From Lasiodiplodia sp. COLG20 (taxonomy: Eukaryota > Ascomycota > Dothideomycetes > Botryosphaeriales > Botryosphaeriaceae): a stretch of 64,000 nucleotides of DNA. Position numbers and translations under genes: made by a program. Positions 32,709-44,448 of this stretch are shown here, in pieces (position 1 is the first letter of the stretch; each line of letters opens with the position of its first letter). The notes under the pieces were generated by a model. It did not search any database. It had not been told where the DNA came from and saw only the letters and a program-made list of their open reading frames with translations. Location: contig VNWV01000005.1 of assembly GCA_009801085.1 (NCBI GenBank), positions 1,240,001-1,304,000 of the forward strand, read 5' to 3'.

Positions 32709-33842
32709 ATGCCTCGCAAAATCTGCCTTACCGCAGCCGATGGTCAAACTGGCTTCCTTATCGCCGAACTTCTCCTCACCCACTCCGAATTCTCGAGCAA
32801 GATCGACTCCCTCACGGTCCTGACCATGCACCTCGCCTCGCCCAAAGCAAAGGAGCTTTCCGAGCTTGGTGCCAAAGTGGTCCTACACAAGCCAGGCCGC
32901 GCGCGTGAAATGGCGGCCGCGCTCAAGTCCACGGGCGCCGACACCCTTGCGCTAATCCCGCCCGCGCACCCGGAGAAGCGCGACATCACGATGGAGCTCG
33001 TGCAAGCCGCGCGCCGTGCCGGCATCACCAACGTGCTCCTCCTTTCGTCTGCAGGCGCCGACATGGCTGACCCGCAGCGGCACCCGCGCTTGCGCGAGTT
33101 CGTCGAGCTGGAGGCGGCCGTGCTAGCGCAGAAGGGCGACCCAGACGTGCCGCTCGGTCACTCGCCGTGCGTCATCCGCGCTGGGTTCTACGCTGAGAAT
33201 CTGTTAGTGTATGCGCCGCACGCGCGCGAGGAGGGGGTGCTGCCCGTGCCCGTTGGGAGAGACCATAAGTTCGCGCCAGTCGCTCTTGGGGATATCGCGC
33301 AGGTGGTGGCGTATGTTTTGAGCGGGCAGGGAGAGCATGGGTTTGATGATAAGCACCGCGGGCAGTTGATGGTTGTGACCGGTGAGCCCTTTAAGCTGAC
33401 GGAAAGTAGTGTCTGGGTACAAGTGCTGATTTTTTGTTTTCTTGACAGGCCCGATGCTAGCTACTGGGGATGAGCTAGCGCAGGCTGCTAGCAAGGCACT
33501 AGGCGTGAGTATGGAGTTTGAGGACATTTCTGAGTATGTTTTGCTTTGTCTGGTCTTTGAATTGATACTAATATGAGGTATAGAGCCGAGGCGAAAAAGG
33601 TGCTTAAGGCACAATCGGTATATCAGCTGGATGAATCCGAGAAGGAGTATTTGCTGGAATATTATTCGCTGGTGCGTATGGGCCGGACCAACTACATATC
33701 AACGACGGCGTTTGTAAACGTTACCGGTAAGCATCCTATGGAGCCAGACCAATTCTTCGAGACGTATGCACAGGAATTTAAAACGCAGGGTACAAACGAC
33801 GAGCAGAAGTCTGAGAATAAGAAACGCAAGGTAGAGACGTAA
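32709..33842 (+). CDS. NmrA-like NAD(P)-binding (atypical SDR) protein
   Basis: Three exons, 32709-33381, 33449-33533 and 33578-33842, give 340 residues in one frame (donors GTGAGC and GTATGT; acceptors GACAG and TGAG). The N-terminus (KICLTAADGQTGFLIAELLL) is a Rossmann strand-turn-helix with a DGQTG loop in place of GATGxxG. The next landmarks are TLALIPPAH, ARRAGITNVLLLSSAGAD and an IRAGFYAENL stretch; the latter two are typical of NmrA/NAD(P)-sensing or isoflavone-reductase-like proteins. KFAPVALGDIAQVVAYVL fits the substrate-side helix. The C-terminus is charged (NKKRKVET). GC-rich codons in exon 1 contrast with AT-rich surroundings. It could be a redox sensor or an oxidoreductase; the catalytic YxxxK is not visible, which favours a sensor. 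Confidence 0.8.
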
Positions 33843-35002
33843 GTGTGGGGGATTGTGCTGTCGTTCATCAAGTAAGGCTTGAAACAGAAAAGTGAAAGGT
33901 TTTTGTACAGTTATGTAGTAGTCTGAGCAAATTTAGGTCTATGTCTTCTTATTAGGATAGAACAGCCTAGTAGACTTCTACTCGGCTCATGCCTATAGAA
34001 TTCGACTAGTAGATGCGATATAATATCTGAGGCTAACTAGCCGCCGACCGCGGTAATCTAATACCTAAAGAAGGGACCATGCGCCCAGCTAGATATAAGC
34101 CGACTTGGAACCTGTGGGTGTATGGACAGCTAGACGGCAGTCTATCAATTCACTATACGCTTCTACCTATTTTTTTTTTTTTTTCAGCTTAACCACTTAT
34201 ACATTCTTAGTCCCCACAACGCTCTCTTACCACCGGCTATCCACACCAACAGTGGACTGACGCGCTACCTTAAGCCCAACCTCTACTAAGTGACTTAATG
34301 AACGCGAGGGCGAGAGCTTGTCCTGACTAGCTGTGTTTTTTTTTTTTTTTTTACTTTGCTCGAATAAGGGTATTAGACGGGCTAACTTCTCTATAGGGCG
34401 TCCGGACCGACTATAGACAAGTATAACCTACACAATATCTGTTAAGACAATCTACTCGGGCCTTAGATGCGAGTAAGAGAGAAAAGCCACTCGGTCTTAG
34501 CCTATTTATAATCATAAATTACGATAAAAGTCACTTTCCCGGGTATATCTGACAAGTCTATCCTGTCCCGGAGAGCGGACGTATCTTAAGGCGTTACATT
34601 TTTAAAGAAGTCTTTACGAAATGTTTACAAGCAGATCTCGGGATATCTTCTTAATCGGTAGAGTTCTTAATTGTTGGGCCTGTTATTCTAGTAAAGCGTG
34701 ATGCGCTCGGTATAGATGGCTTTCCCTTATCTCTAGAGATTTAGAAGATCAGTCGTACGGAGAATTAAAGTAGGGTATAAGCTACATTTAAAGCTCTAAA
34801 GTTGGTCTAAAAACTGCTTTCGACAGACGGACCCTCAGAAATTTTCATTTAAGCAAAAAATACTTCCAGTATATTGCTGTTCAGGATATAAAATACCTAT
34901 ATGACCAGCCCAGCTCCGTCGATGACGTAGAAGACGCCCGTTTCAAATACCCTCCGGCATTCTTTGAAATTTGCTGCGCCGCTGCTTGTCTCTGAAAATT
35001 CT
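33843..35002. other. Gene-free, AT-rich with T-runs
   Basis: T-runs lie at about 34169-34184 and 34337-34353. The sequence between them is C-poor and stop-rich, compatible with an old decayed element. Confidence 0.5.
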
Positions 35003-35449
35003 AGGCATAGCGCATCTTGATTGATCAACGACGACTTCGGGTTAGGCAACATTTTTGTTAAGAGTCCGAAGGATCTTCCTCTCATCGCTGTGCTCGACCG
35101 GAAATGGGCCTACATGGCATCCTTTCAGATGTCCTTCTTGCCTCCAAGAAGGCTTTTTATCAGGAAGCCGCTCTACTGGGATGTCTCCGAGCGCCTCTTG
35201 AACGACCGTTTATCCGTCGTGTTTCTAGAGGAGCTACAAAATGCTAAAGGGGAACGTGTGAATACCCGAGAGAAGCTTTCCTAACTTATGTAACAGTCTA
35301 TGGAAGATGGCAGGTTCTGGTTCCATAAGCTAATGTACGCATGTTTTGAAGGCGCCAGTAATGTAGCATGGGAGGCTCTTAGAAACTATGGCCCGAGATT
35401 TCCGCCCTGTCTCAAATTTCGGAGACGAACTACGCCGTTTGTTATGTAG
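35003..35449 (+). pseudogene. APH/choline-kinase-like phosphotransferase fragment
   Basis: One frame contains NDDFGLGNIFV, matching the catalytic-loop motif of fungal APH-family kinases (usually HxDFGxxNxxV), then about 10 residues later AVLDRKWAY, matching the metal-binding IDWE loop (Trp-Glu altered to Arg-Lys). MSFLPPRRL, a helical stretch and, after two TAA stops (35282 and 35291), QSMEDGRFWFHKLMYACFEGA follow. Both TAAs fit CAA-to-TAA at Gln codons. It is the C-terminal half only; the N-lobe is missing or lost. The kinase substrate is unknown. Confidence 0.6.
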
Positions 35450-35837
35450 AATCTCAAGTAACTGGAAGAGTACAAGGTTTCATTAGCCATGCTAGGTCAA
35501 AAAAGTTGAATTTCATATTAAAATGATCTTTTGGTAGAAGTGATATGGTCTTCAAACTTAAACGATCTCGGAGCCATGTTACTATTTAACGTCAAATTTA
35601 TTCACCCCCTCCCATCGACCTGAGTAATGCACATGCAATAGCCAGGTGAATCTTACTAGCTCGCTTTGCTGCTCTCAGACCGTGAGCTCTCCACTAGAGC
35701 TCGTCCGCCAGATATAACTACTAGGAGCTTACATGCCGTGCGTTAGCTTCACAGTATCAGGGTCCAGGCTTTCCAGAACAAGTAATCCGTGTGTAGCATT
35801 AGATCAGCGACTTCAAATTCCAAGCCGTTCTCACGCT
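35450..35837. other. No supported gene
   Basis: Region downstream (3') of the catalase; probably terminator and spacer. Confidence 0.5.
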
Positions 35838-37902
35838 CTAGACATTGTAGAACGAAGCAGAAGGTGCAAAGCCCGTCAACTTCTCCCCCATACTCGGCTG
35901 GAATTTCTTCTCCTTGTACCATAGTTGCGCACCCTCGGCCAGCTTCTCTACCTCGGAGAAATCGAACGACTTGTTGCTTAGGAGGTCGTACACGCCCTGA
36001 GAATATTCAAGAGCAATATTGTAGATCTGTGCAAGGTACTTCTTCTACAAAATTGTTAGCAAGATTTGAAGGGCTTGAAGCGGTGAGCGCAACGGTTCAC
36101 ATACCTGAATCTCCGGGTACTTCACAACCGACAGCGCCTTCGCCGTGTTCTTGCACGTGTTCTTCCGCTGCTGCTCGTTCATGACGCTCCGCCATAGCTC
36201 CCGCGGCTGGTCGTACTCGTTCTTCTTGCCTTCATGCCAATAGTGGCTCTTGCGGCTGATGACGTTATCGCTCACACTGTACGGCGCCTCTGCTATATCT
36301 GGCCGGAACTTGTGCGCGAAGCTGTTCGGCGCGTACTGCTTGTTCCCCCCATGGTTCGCATCGACGCGCATCTGGCCATCGAAATTGAGCGACGCATACG
36401 AATTCGCCATAAAGGGGCAGTTGACGGGAACCTGGTGCAGATTGACGCCGATGCGGTGGTACTGGGCGTCGCGGTAGAAGAACATGCGGAATTGTAGCAG
36501 CGGGTCGGGCGAGTCCTCAATGCCAGGCACCATGCTGCCCGGCGAGAAGGCCGCCTGCTCGACATCGCGGTGGTAGTTCTCCGGATTTTTGTTGAGGACG
36601 AGGCGCCCGAACTCCTGCAGCGGGAATTGCGCGCGCGGCCACACCTTCGTGACATCAAAGGGGTCGAAGCCGAGTTTGTCCGGGTCGGCATCGTGCGGCT
36701 GCATGACTTGGACATGCGCCGTCCATTCGATTTCTTCGCCATCTTCGATAGCACGCCAGAGATCGCGCTTGGAGAAGTCTGGGTCGTCGCCCGAGATGTG
36801 GACGGCTTCAGGCTCGGTGAATTGTTTCTGCCCGTGCTTGGCGAGGAAGTGATATTTGATGTAGACGAAGCAGCCGTTGGCATTCACCCACTTGAAAGTG
36901 TGACAGCCATAGCCGTGGTTATGGCGCCAGCCTTGCGGTGTGCCGTGGTCGCTGAAGAACATCATGCCGGCGTGGTTGCCCTCGGGCGTGTTGGCAAGCA
37001 GATCGAAGAGCGCATCATAGTCCAGTAGGAAGTTTCGGGGATTCCTGGCCTGGGAGCGGATCACGTCCGGGCCTTGCATGGGGTCGCGGCAAAAGAAGAC
37101 AGGCTTATTTGTTAGTGTGAGCGTTTCACCTTATTTTGGATGCAAGTACGTACGAAGTTGAGTCCTACGATATCGTAGTTTCCTTCCATTGTGTAAAACT
37201 TGATTGCGAATCCGCGCGGATTCCGTGCTTCGTCGGGGAATTCGCGTCCGAGCGTAACGGTGGAGAAACGCACAAAGACGGGCGTCTTTTCTCCCACACT
37301 GGATAGGAAGTTGGCTTTCTACATGACGGAAGTTCAATCTTACTGTTACATGTCTTGGTTCAAAAGGTAGCAGTCATGCTCACATACAGTAAGACCAGTC
37401 ACGTCCTTGGTGCATTCAAAGTAGCCGAAAGCTCCGGATCCGCAAGGATGGACCATTCCTGTACAGGGTCTGTTATTCAATTTCCCAGTCACACGAGTGT
37501 GCCTGCATACGTACGTTCCAAGTTCTTTGATCTGTTGAAATGCTGCTGCTTCTGGAACAGAAATACATCACTCGCTAGTGGAATGCCGCCTACTGTCTTA
37601 CTGTGCGCTGCATCCGGCCATGGGATGCCTTCATTATTGGTAAAGTAAGCGCCATCATCCCCACGCCTGCCGCCCTGGACGGTGCCAGAAACCTTTCCGA
37701 TAATGTCGGCAGGACCCTCGTTCGCACTCTGCATGTGGCTCATGCGCGGCGCACGGCGTTCTCCCTGAACTTCGGCGTCAATGGCCATAGCGGTCGCTTG
37801 CAGAGGGTGCCGAAGAGGGTCGTTCTGATTGGTGTTTGTACCGATCGAAGAAGAAGGCATGCTGGGTATTTCCGCGCGTAGGCTCGCAGGAATACAGTCC
37901 AT
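35838..37902 (-). CDS. Monofunctional heme catalase
   Basis: Catalases dismutate hydrogen peroxide. Five exons (37902-37515, 37458-37388, 37318-37154, 37103-36105 and 36044-35838) make 609 residues without a break. Landmarks in order are [34 protein letters not shown] (active-site His), [22 protein letters not shown] (active-site Asn), SQARNPRNF, the [21 protein letters not shown] signature, and [14 protein letters not shown] (proximal heme Tyr). The C-terminal exon reads [13 protein letters not shown] and ends SFYNV. There is no signal peptide, and no peroxisomal SKL or classical PTS1. An N-terminal extension of about 85 residues carries no clear targeting signal. Intron positions keep phase throughout. 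It is intact and GC-rich amid decayed neighbours. The N-terminus before SKTVGG is the least certain part. Confidence 0.92.
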
Positions 37903-37950
37903 GTGTCTGTGCAGAACGCTCGTTGAAAGTTTCGTCGCTTGAGATCAGAG

Positions 37951-37960
37951 ATATTTATAA
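37951..37960 (-). promoter_or_regulatory. TATA box of the catalase gene
   Basis: TTATAAATAT on the minus strand, about 55 bases upstream of the start codon at 37902. Confidence 0.55.
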
Positions 37961-39730
37961 TGCTTTCATGCGGGGAACAAGTGGGCTGTTGCAGACATTG
38001 CGCTCGTCATCTAGTAATCATCTTTGATCGGATTGCATGAACGACTTCGACCACGATGTTTGCACGTCATAGAACTGTCAGAGATCGGTCGATGTCTTAC
38101 TCCGAAACTAAATCGCAAATAGTGTGTCGATACACTGTTTTTGAAATCTCCAGTCGTACGCTATAGTCATCGTCATCATTACGCTAAGTAATATTCGTTT
38201 GCGTCCTATGACGGCTAAATTGGTATACTGCCCATTTCCGAGCCTGGCCCGACTGCATGGCACAGATCACGCGTCTCCGCCTGTTATCCGAGATTCAGTA
38301 GTCTCAGCACCTTCGGCCTCACCAGCACTTCCGCTGTTACCATGTGATTGGGACTTGCAGGCTATCAAGAAACCGGAACGACGCCATTAAGGTGGACCAG
38401 GCTGTTATGATTTAAGGACGTTTGGCACAGCGTGACCAACGGCTCACCGCTTGGTGGGCCACTGTGGATATGTCGCGTGCAGTACCGTAACGCAGCCACA
38501 CTATTTAAGGTGATTCGCTAGGAAAGAAGGTCAGGCCTGGGCGGCAGCGACGTCGTTCATCTGCGTGAGTTGCTTATAGCATCCTGGAGAGAGCCGATTC
38601 TTTTATTTTAGTCTTCTATAGTTGGAGACTCCTGCCTACGTGCAAGCCTCTAGCCGGGATTAGGACTTCGCTAGTCAGTTAGACGAGGACTAAGCAAGAT
38701 CCCGCCTTTGATGAGCCGCATATGTTGGACTGGCAAAAATAAGCGGCGCACTATATCAGTGCGTACTAGTACGCTATATAATTCTGACACCCTGCCGATT
38801 TTTTGGCCTGCTCTCGGCTAATGGAGCTACATGGCGATGGAAAATGAGCCCAATCACCTCCGTTACTCATTATCGAATAGTATATTAGCTTAGTCATTCA
38901 TCCCTAGACATCTTAGGACGAATGACTAAGCTAATATACTATTCGATAATGAGTAACGGAGGTGATTGGGCTCATTTTCCATCAGATGTTTTGAGAGGAG
39001 GGTGCTTTATTTGCAAATTTGATGGAGTGTTCTCGCAACACCACGCTAAAGAGCTATATGACAAAGCTGAACGACGTGGAAGCGGCAGTAATTGTCCAGT
39101 TGAGCGGCGAGACCGAGACTAGATGGATAGCTTTTTAAGTTTAGGTGGAAAGACTCATCACAATGCCCGTGCGGATGGCGGGAAGAAATAGCCAAACACT
39201 TCTTGCTTCAGTAGTTAGAAACATCAGCCACACCTCTCGTAACCCAGCGTCCAATCTGTCGACGGACGGTTATATGCACGCTTGCGAAGTTACCCTATGG
39301 TTTCACATAGACCAGAAACTTTCATTCTCTTGAGACATAGTGAGGGTGTGGTTGCCACTTGGAGATGACTAGCGAATGACGCCATCGGCGCGTCGGAGAA
39401 ATTAAGAGCAACGCGTACTAACTCATTATTACGTATGCCAATACCATTGTTCAACCCATCGAGCTTTCGCTAGTCTTTTTAGATAAAAAGTTTCTGCTCG
39501 AAAGTTTGTCATGCCCTCGATGCGGCGCGTTTGTTTCACTTGATGCTGGAGTGACAACGTACTTACTAGATCAACCCGTTTTTGAACTTTTACAGTCGGA
39601 CTGAATTACCATCCTATCCCGTGTTCCCGTCTGGGTCCTATTCCTCAAGCCTTTTTTTTTTTTTTTTTTACGAGTTTCCATTCAAGCCGTTGAAGGTATT
39701 GCCGCCATTGTCATCCTCTACAGATCCAGG
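37961..39730. other. Promoters and spacer between catalase and aquaglyceroporin
   Basis: Contains the foldback element and a T-run at 39653-39670, with no recognised gene. A plus frame over the right arm (38922-39122) encodes the hairpin and is not supported. Confidence 0.45.
38836..38983. mobile_element. Foldback / MITE-like element, perfect 64-base arms
   Basis: Left arm 38836-38899 and right arm 38920-38983 are exact reverse complements (64 of 64), separated by a 20-base spacer. The outer ends read GATGGAAAATGAGCCC. The terminus is shared by single copies at 30632 (diverged) and about 42062-42110 (RIP-altered), and resembles the LTR start TGATGGAAC. There is no coding capacity. No flanking target duplication is obvious. 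The lack of any mismatch between the arms suggests recent formation or gene conversion. Confidence 0.75.
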
Positions 39731-41187
39731 ATGCGGCACGCTATCAAAAGATGCGGAGAATTGCTCAATAATGGGCAGACATCACTACCCGCATTTTCTA
39801 ATCAAAGTAAAGACGGAGATTGGGGCCATGTGAAAACCACAGTCCACCGAGCCCGCGAGCATCTCGGTCTGCAGGCTGATCCCGTTGCCGCTGGATGCTG
39901 CAAATCCGGCGAAGCCGAACCGGACCACCTACTCTGGAGCAGGATCCGCCTGCTTCTCAGAGAGCCATTCCTGGAATTTTGGGGCGTCTTCATACTCGTC
40001 CTGTTTGGAGACTCGGTATGCGCGCAGACATATCTCAGCCAGAACGAGTACGGGTCCTGGATCAACATATGCTTTGGGTAGTTTTCGTATCCGTGTGCTT
40101 CCAAAAAGGTCTTGCACTGACATTTACTAACTAGATGGTCTGCTGGCATTATGTTCGGTATTTACGTGGCCGGCGACTCTGGCGCCTACCTCAACCCGGC
40201 CGTCACGCTCACCAACTGTCTTTTCCGCGGTGTTCCTCTTAGACGTTTTCCCGCTTACATGGCTGCTCAGCTCCTTGGTGGCCTCTGCGCTGCAGCTGTC
40301 GTCTACGGACAATACCTCCCTGCCATAGATCACTTCGAGGGGCTGGGCGTCAGGACGATTCCACCGGTGCAGACGTCATCGGCAAAACTCTTCGCTAGTT
40401 TCCCGGCTGAGTTCGTCCCGCCAGGCAACCAGTTCCTGTCGGAGTTCGTCGGCAATTTCGCAACCACTTTCTGCATCTTCGCGCTAAGAGATGAGAATGG
40501 TGCGGACTTAGTACGTGCATTCATGCTTCCGTTGGCCAATGATCCTCGCTAATCAACCAACATAGAAAGGTGGAGGTGGTGTCTTCACCATGGCTTTGTT
40601 CTTTTTAAATTTCGCTCTCATCAGCTGTTTTGGTTGGCAGACAGGGTAAGCCTGCCTGTCATAGCTTCTTGCGCCCCGTCCCCACCAGACCACCTCCCCT
40701 TTCGAAAAAAAAAAGATACCAGCTAAGATGAATCAGGTCCCCAATCAACCCGGCCCGAGACCTGAGTGGTAGGGCTTTCATGTCTATGGTCGGATACCCG
40801 AATGAGGCTTGGACGGCCGGGAACTACTTCTTCTGGGTCCCCACTTTTATTCCTTTCCTCGCGTGCTTCTTCGGTGCTTGGATGTACGACACCTTCATCT
40901 ACACAGGTCCAAGCCCTGTTAACACGCCTTACCTCGGCTTGAGCCAGCTATGGTGGAGTCTTCGCTGGAATGTAGCAGGGAAGAAGAAAGACGAAGAAGA
41001 AGGCCCGGACGAGGAGCCTATGGCGAAGACAAATGCCGCTGAACTTGATAGACCTGTTTTGAAGAGCAAGGGCCATGAGCAAGAGCAATTGGAGAGTGAG
41101 AGGGAAGAGGAGCTTGAGGAAAGAGTGGACGAGCCGGAGGAGAAGGATGCGTCGTGGGACGCGCCGAAGGAGGACAGGAAGCCATGA
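39731..41187 (+). CDS. Aquaglyceroporin (MIP family)
   Basis: Four exons, 39731-40077, 40135-40510, 40566-40645 and 40737-41187, give 417 residues. Exon 1 has the first membrane segment (EFWGVFILVLFGD). Exon 2 has GWSAGIMFGIYVAGDSG and the first half-pore motif AYLNPAVT (usually AHLNPAVT), then TM segments (RRFPAYMAAQLLGGLCAAAVVY) and FLSEFVGNFATTFCIFALRD. Exon 3 has MALFFLNFALISCFGWQTG. Exon 4 has the second motif SPINPARDLSGR (usually GPR), a last TM (FFWVPTFIPFLACFFGAWMYD) and an acidic C-terminal tail of about 70 residues. The Asp after NPAR marks glycerol-type pores. Changes at His and GPR positions make full function uncertain. The start Met is a choice; exon 1 could begin elsewhere. 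Confidence 0.82.
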
Positions 41188-41870
41188 GAATGTTAGGCAT
41201 GAGGAAGATATGTGGATGGAGCACAGAGCTGCAAGTAAGATACCCTCGATGGGCGGAAATGGAGATAGCAAGTCTAGGAATTGAGGGATGCTGGAAGGAG
41301 GAGATGGCGAACAGCATGGAGAGAAGGAAGGCGAGCAAAATAATGAACATGATCTGGAAAAGCCGACGACAGAGGTCGCAAAGAGTATCAGGGCCCAGCA
41401 GGCTGAAATAAAGGACAGCAACAACAAAGAAAAAAAAACAAAGGAAAGATGCGGGCTTGGAGATAATTTTGTTACGCACAACAAAAGACTTTAAACATGC
41501 ATCACGCTATTAGTAGCTGATTAGGGAACAATCTCTTGTATATGTAATCTTTTCTTGCATCCTCTTAAGATAGCCAGAAGTTATTTAGTCCATCGCTATA
41601 CACCCTAAAATTTGGTAGAAGATATTAGCAACGACGCCGAAAACCAAAATAGAAAAGACGGAAGTAAGCCTACATTACTCGACATGGTCCAGACTAGCAA
41701 CGGTTCGTAAGGGACGTTAGCGTACTATATCTTAGCAAAGACCGTATTTAGCATCTGACGGAATTCGCGCTTGATCGGTCGAATATTTTGATAAATTGAG
41801 TGTCGTCCTTAATATTTTAATCTACTTGGTGTTTAACTCAATGTCGTCTCAGAGTAAGTAATATAAACTA
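41188..41870. other. No supported gene
   Basis: 3' region of the aquaglyceroporin, turning AT-rich toward the LTR. Open frames here are purine-rich or pyrimidine-rich shadows. Confidence 0.5.
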
Positions 41871-42062
41871 ATAGACCTCGGTCACGCGAGCCTATAAATA
41901 GAAACCCGTCCGCTAAGTTAATAATAGATCTCTCGTTATTCTTCTAACTAGCGAGCGACGTTAGCTATAGAAATTTACACTATAACTAAGATAAATAGAA
42001 AGCTTAATTAAATTAAATATTAAGATATTTATTAGCTAATAATTAGGCTTATATTCTATTAT
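41871..42062 (-). repeat. LTR copy A (Ty3/Gypsy family), RIP-altered
   Basis: Aligns along its length with 52812-52999 and 59242-59430: TCGGTCACGCGAGCC, CTCTCGTT.TTCTTCTAACTAGCGAG, TTTACACTATAA and CTTAAT.AAAT. It is heavily C-to-T altered at its left-reading terminus (ATTAGGCTTATATTC for GGGCTCATGTTCC). It sits at the left edge of an AT-rich island, so it probably is the 3' LTR of a minus-strand relic. Confidence 0.7.
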
Positions 42063-43170
42063 AAACTTATCTAATAATAAATAACGAAGGTGATTAAGCT
42101 TATACTTAATTAAGTTATATTATAAGTAAGAAGCTCTTTATTTATTATAACGCTTTAACTACTAGCTATTCTATATAGCGTAAAGGCGGATATTATTCGT
42201 TAGTACTAATCGAGTATATCTACTATACTATACGTTTTATACGAAAAAATAAAATCATCTTTATATATATATATATACACACATACACACATATATATAT
42301 ATACATATATATATATAAGAGATGTCGATGTTAAACTCTAGTTAACTACTATTCTAGATTAGCGGTATATAGTATAGTAAGACTATCTCTATCTTTAGTA
42401 ATATTTATACTTAGAGTATAGTTTTAAATACTTTCGACTTCGAATAGATATAAGAGATACTATTCGATTAAATAATCTCGCTTAATTTTAGATTTAACGT
42501 ATTAAGTAGTAATAGCGAGTGTTTTAGTATTAACTCTTTAAATTCTTTAGTAGTAAGAAGAAAGCTAAAGCTATAACTATTAGAGAAGAACTTAAGATTC
42601 TAACTAAAGCTATAATAAAGAAAATAGAAAAAACGTAATTAAGAAAGTTAAGAGTAACGGCGATAACGCGGAGAATAAAAATTAGGTAGGTTTTCTTAGA
42701 GATAACTACTTTCGCTATTTACACGTATATATTATACTAATTTTACACTTAGAATTTCTCTAAATAGAGTATTACTAGGGTAGACGTAAGTCTATACCCA
42801 CGTTCTAGAAATTTAGGCTAGGTTTAAGTCATTCGATAAAAGTTATAATATAGAATCGTCTAAAGAAGTCTTTTAGTTACTATAACAACCTCTTTAGTAG
42901 TAAGAAGGCGGTAAAAATGTATACGGCACGTAAGGTAGTCGTATAGCTTCGTAAGGTAGAATAGATACTAAGAAAGAGTCGTCTATCTGTAGATACGACC
43001 GCTGTTAAAGCGGATACCATCCTACTTAGAAGTTACAACTTAGTTATAGGGGAAGCGATAAACGCCGGTTAGTCGCTCTCGGAAACTTAAGCATCTAAGA
43101 TTGAAACTTTCTTAGATATACGTAACTAGGATGGTTCGAGTCTTAGAGAACAAATTATAGGTGAGTGTGT
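42063..43170 (-). mobile_element. RIP-decayed retroelement relic next to LTR copy A
   Basis: AT-rich block with TAG/TAA-saturated frames. A copy of the foldback-arm terminus (AACGAAGGTGATTAAGCTTATACTT) lies at about 42080-42105. A (TA)n/(CA)n microsatellite lies at 42261-42316. No enzyme motif is recoverable here by eye. Confidence 0.45.
42261..42316. repeat. (TA)n with interspersed CA units
   Basis: 56 bases of TATATA with an internal ACACACATACACACA stretch. Confidence 0.85.
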
Positions 43171-43323
43171 TTACTACATCTATACAAATTCCTTGAACGC
43201 ATACTCGACTTTAAAGTATATTATGTTATCAAGCTTACACTAGATCAAGTCCTCTGTCGGAAGCTTGGGTGCGCTTAGCCTATCTACAAACTTACCTCCG
43301 ACCCATGTGCCACAGGTATACGG

Positions 43324-43527
43324 TCTGGTGCTGCGTACTTTACGAATGACCCGGCTGTCGCGCTGTCGAGCCAGCTAGTTGGTGAAATCAAGATGATATC
43401 TGGCGAAAAGAAGGCGATGTAAGAGCTCTCCAGGAGAGTACTTATACATCTTCAAGAGTTATTGGCTAAGAGGCAGGCAGGATTCAAGATTACGTCGGGA
43501 GGTTCCATGGCTTCTTTGGAGGTTTGA
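43324..43527 (+). pseudogene. Small helical protein remnant, one TAA
   Basis: A frame reads SGAAYFTNDPAVALSSQL, GEIKMISGEKKAM, then TAA at 43420-43422, then ELSRRVLIHLQELLAKRQ and SGGSMASLEV with TGA at 43525. CAA-to-TAA would restore a continuous amphipathic helix. It is similar in size and style to the small coiled-coil genes in the first 10 kb. The 5' end is not found. Family unknown. Confidence 0.4.
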
Positions 43528-44448
43528 ACAGTCACGGCTAAGAGTTTGTGGTGTCCACCTTCGATCATATTGCTTTGGCTCGATACGATTAGTTCAATGT
43601 ATGGTCAATGGAACTGCTCGGTCAGCCAATAATGCGTCCATTGTGACGAGGAGGGAGGAGAAGAGGTTTAATGCATTATGGACAGAAACGGCCGGGAGGC
43701 AGCACATTTACCGAACTCATGCATACCCCTACTCGATTTTGACGGTGAAGCTTGCTAACGGATTGGTCTATGTCCGCAACAACCTTGGTTGATCACAGAA
43801 GACTACTATGGTGGCAATAAATACGTTCCAGCCTACCACTGGCTAATTTCCCAGGTAAATCATTTGCCAACTCTTGGAGCCGACCGTTATTGGTGCATCG
43901 TCCGAGTTGTCGCGCCTATCAAGCATTGTGCAGAGAAGCCGGCGTGAAGCTGAATACGCCAACTGTGAATTATGTTAGTGATATGGAATGATGCTTACTT
44001 ATATTTCGCTGCAGTGTAGTGGTCCGCTGATGGTTCGATGTCACCAATAACAAGAGTGATACGGCAACAGAACCTGTCAGGGTGCCTCTCAACCAGGGCG
44101 TCGTGAAACTGCTCTGTATGACTCGATACACACTAGCTTGCGGCACAGCAGAAAGGGGGGCGGGGGCAGGGGCGGGGCGGGGGAATATGAATATCATCGG
44201 TAAAGTTGCCGCCATTGCCGCACTTGAAAAAGATGCTGGATTCCAACAAATGGGCAGCCGCCTGTGCCTCAGACGCAGGTACAAATTGCTGCTAGATTAC
44301 GGTACACTTCTGTCCTCATTGTCTGGTTGCACAGCATTGAACAACAAGGAAGAAAAAAAATTCATACATCACAAACATTGAGCTTCCAACTGCTCTTCGG
44401 ACGTAAGCATATGCAGATGGCTGCTTCTGAAAAACGTATGCAAATGAT
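43528..44448. other. No supported gene; G-rich run at 44155-44183
   Basis: 44155-44183 contains five G-runs of 4-6 in 29 bases on the plus strand, a G-quadruplex-type motif. Other open frames lack motifs. Confidence 0.45.

Noticed and set aside
36570..37028. 152-codon plus-strand frame
   Set aside because: Antisense to the catalase core.
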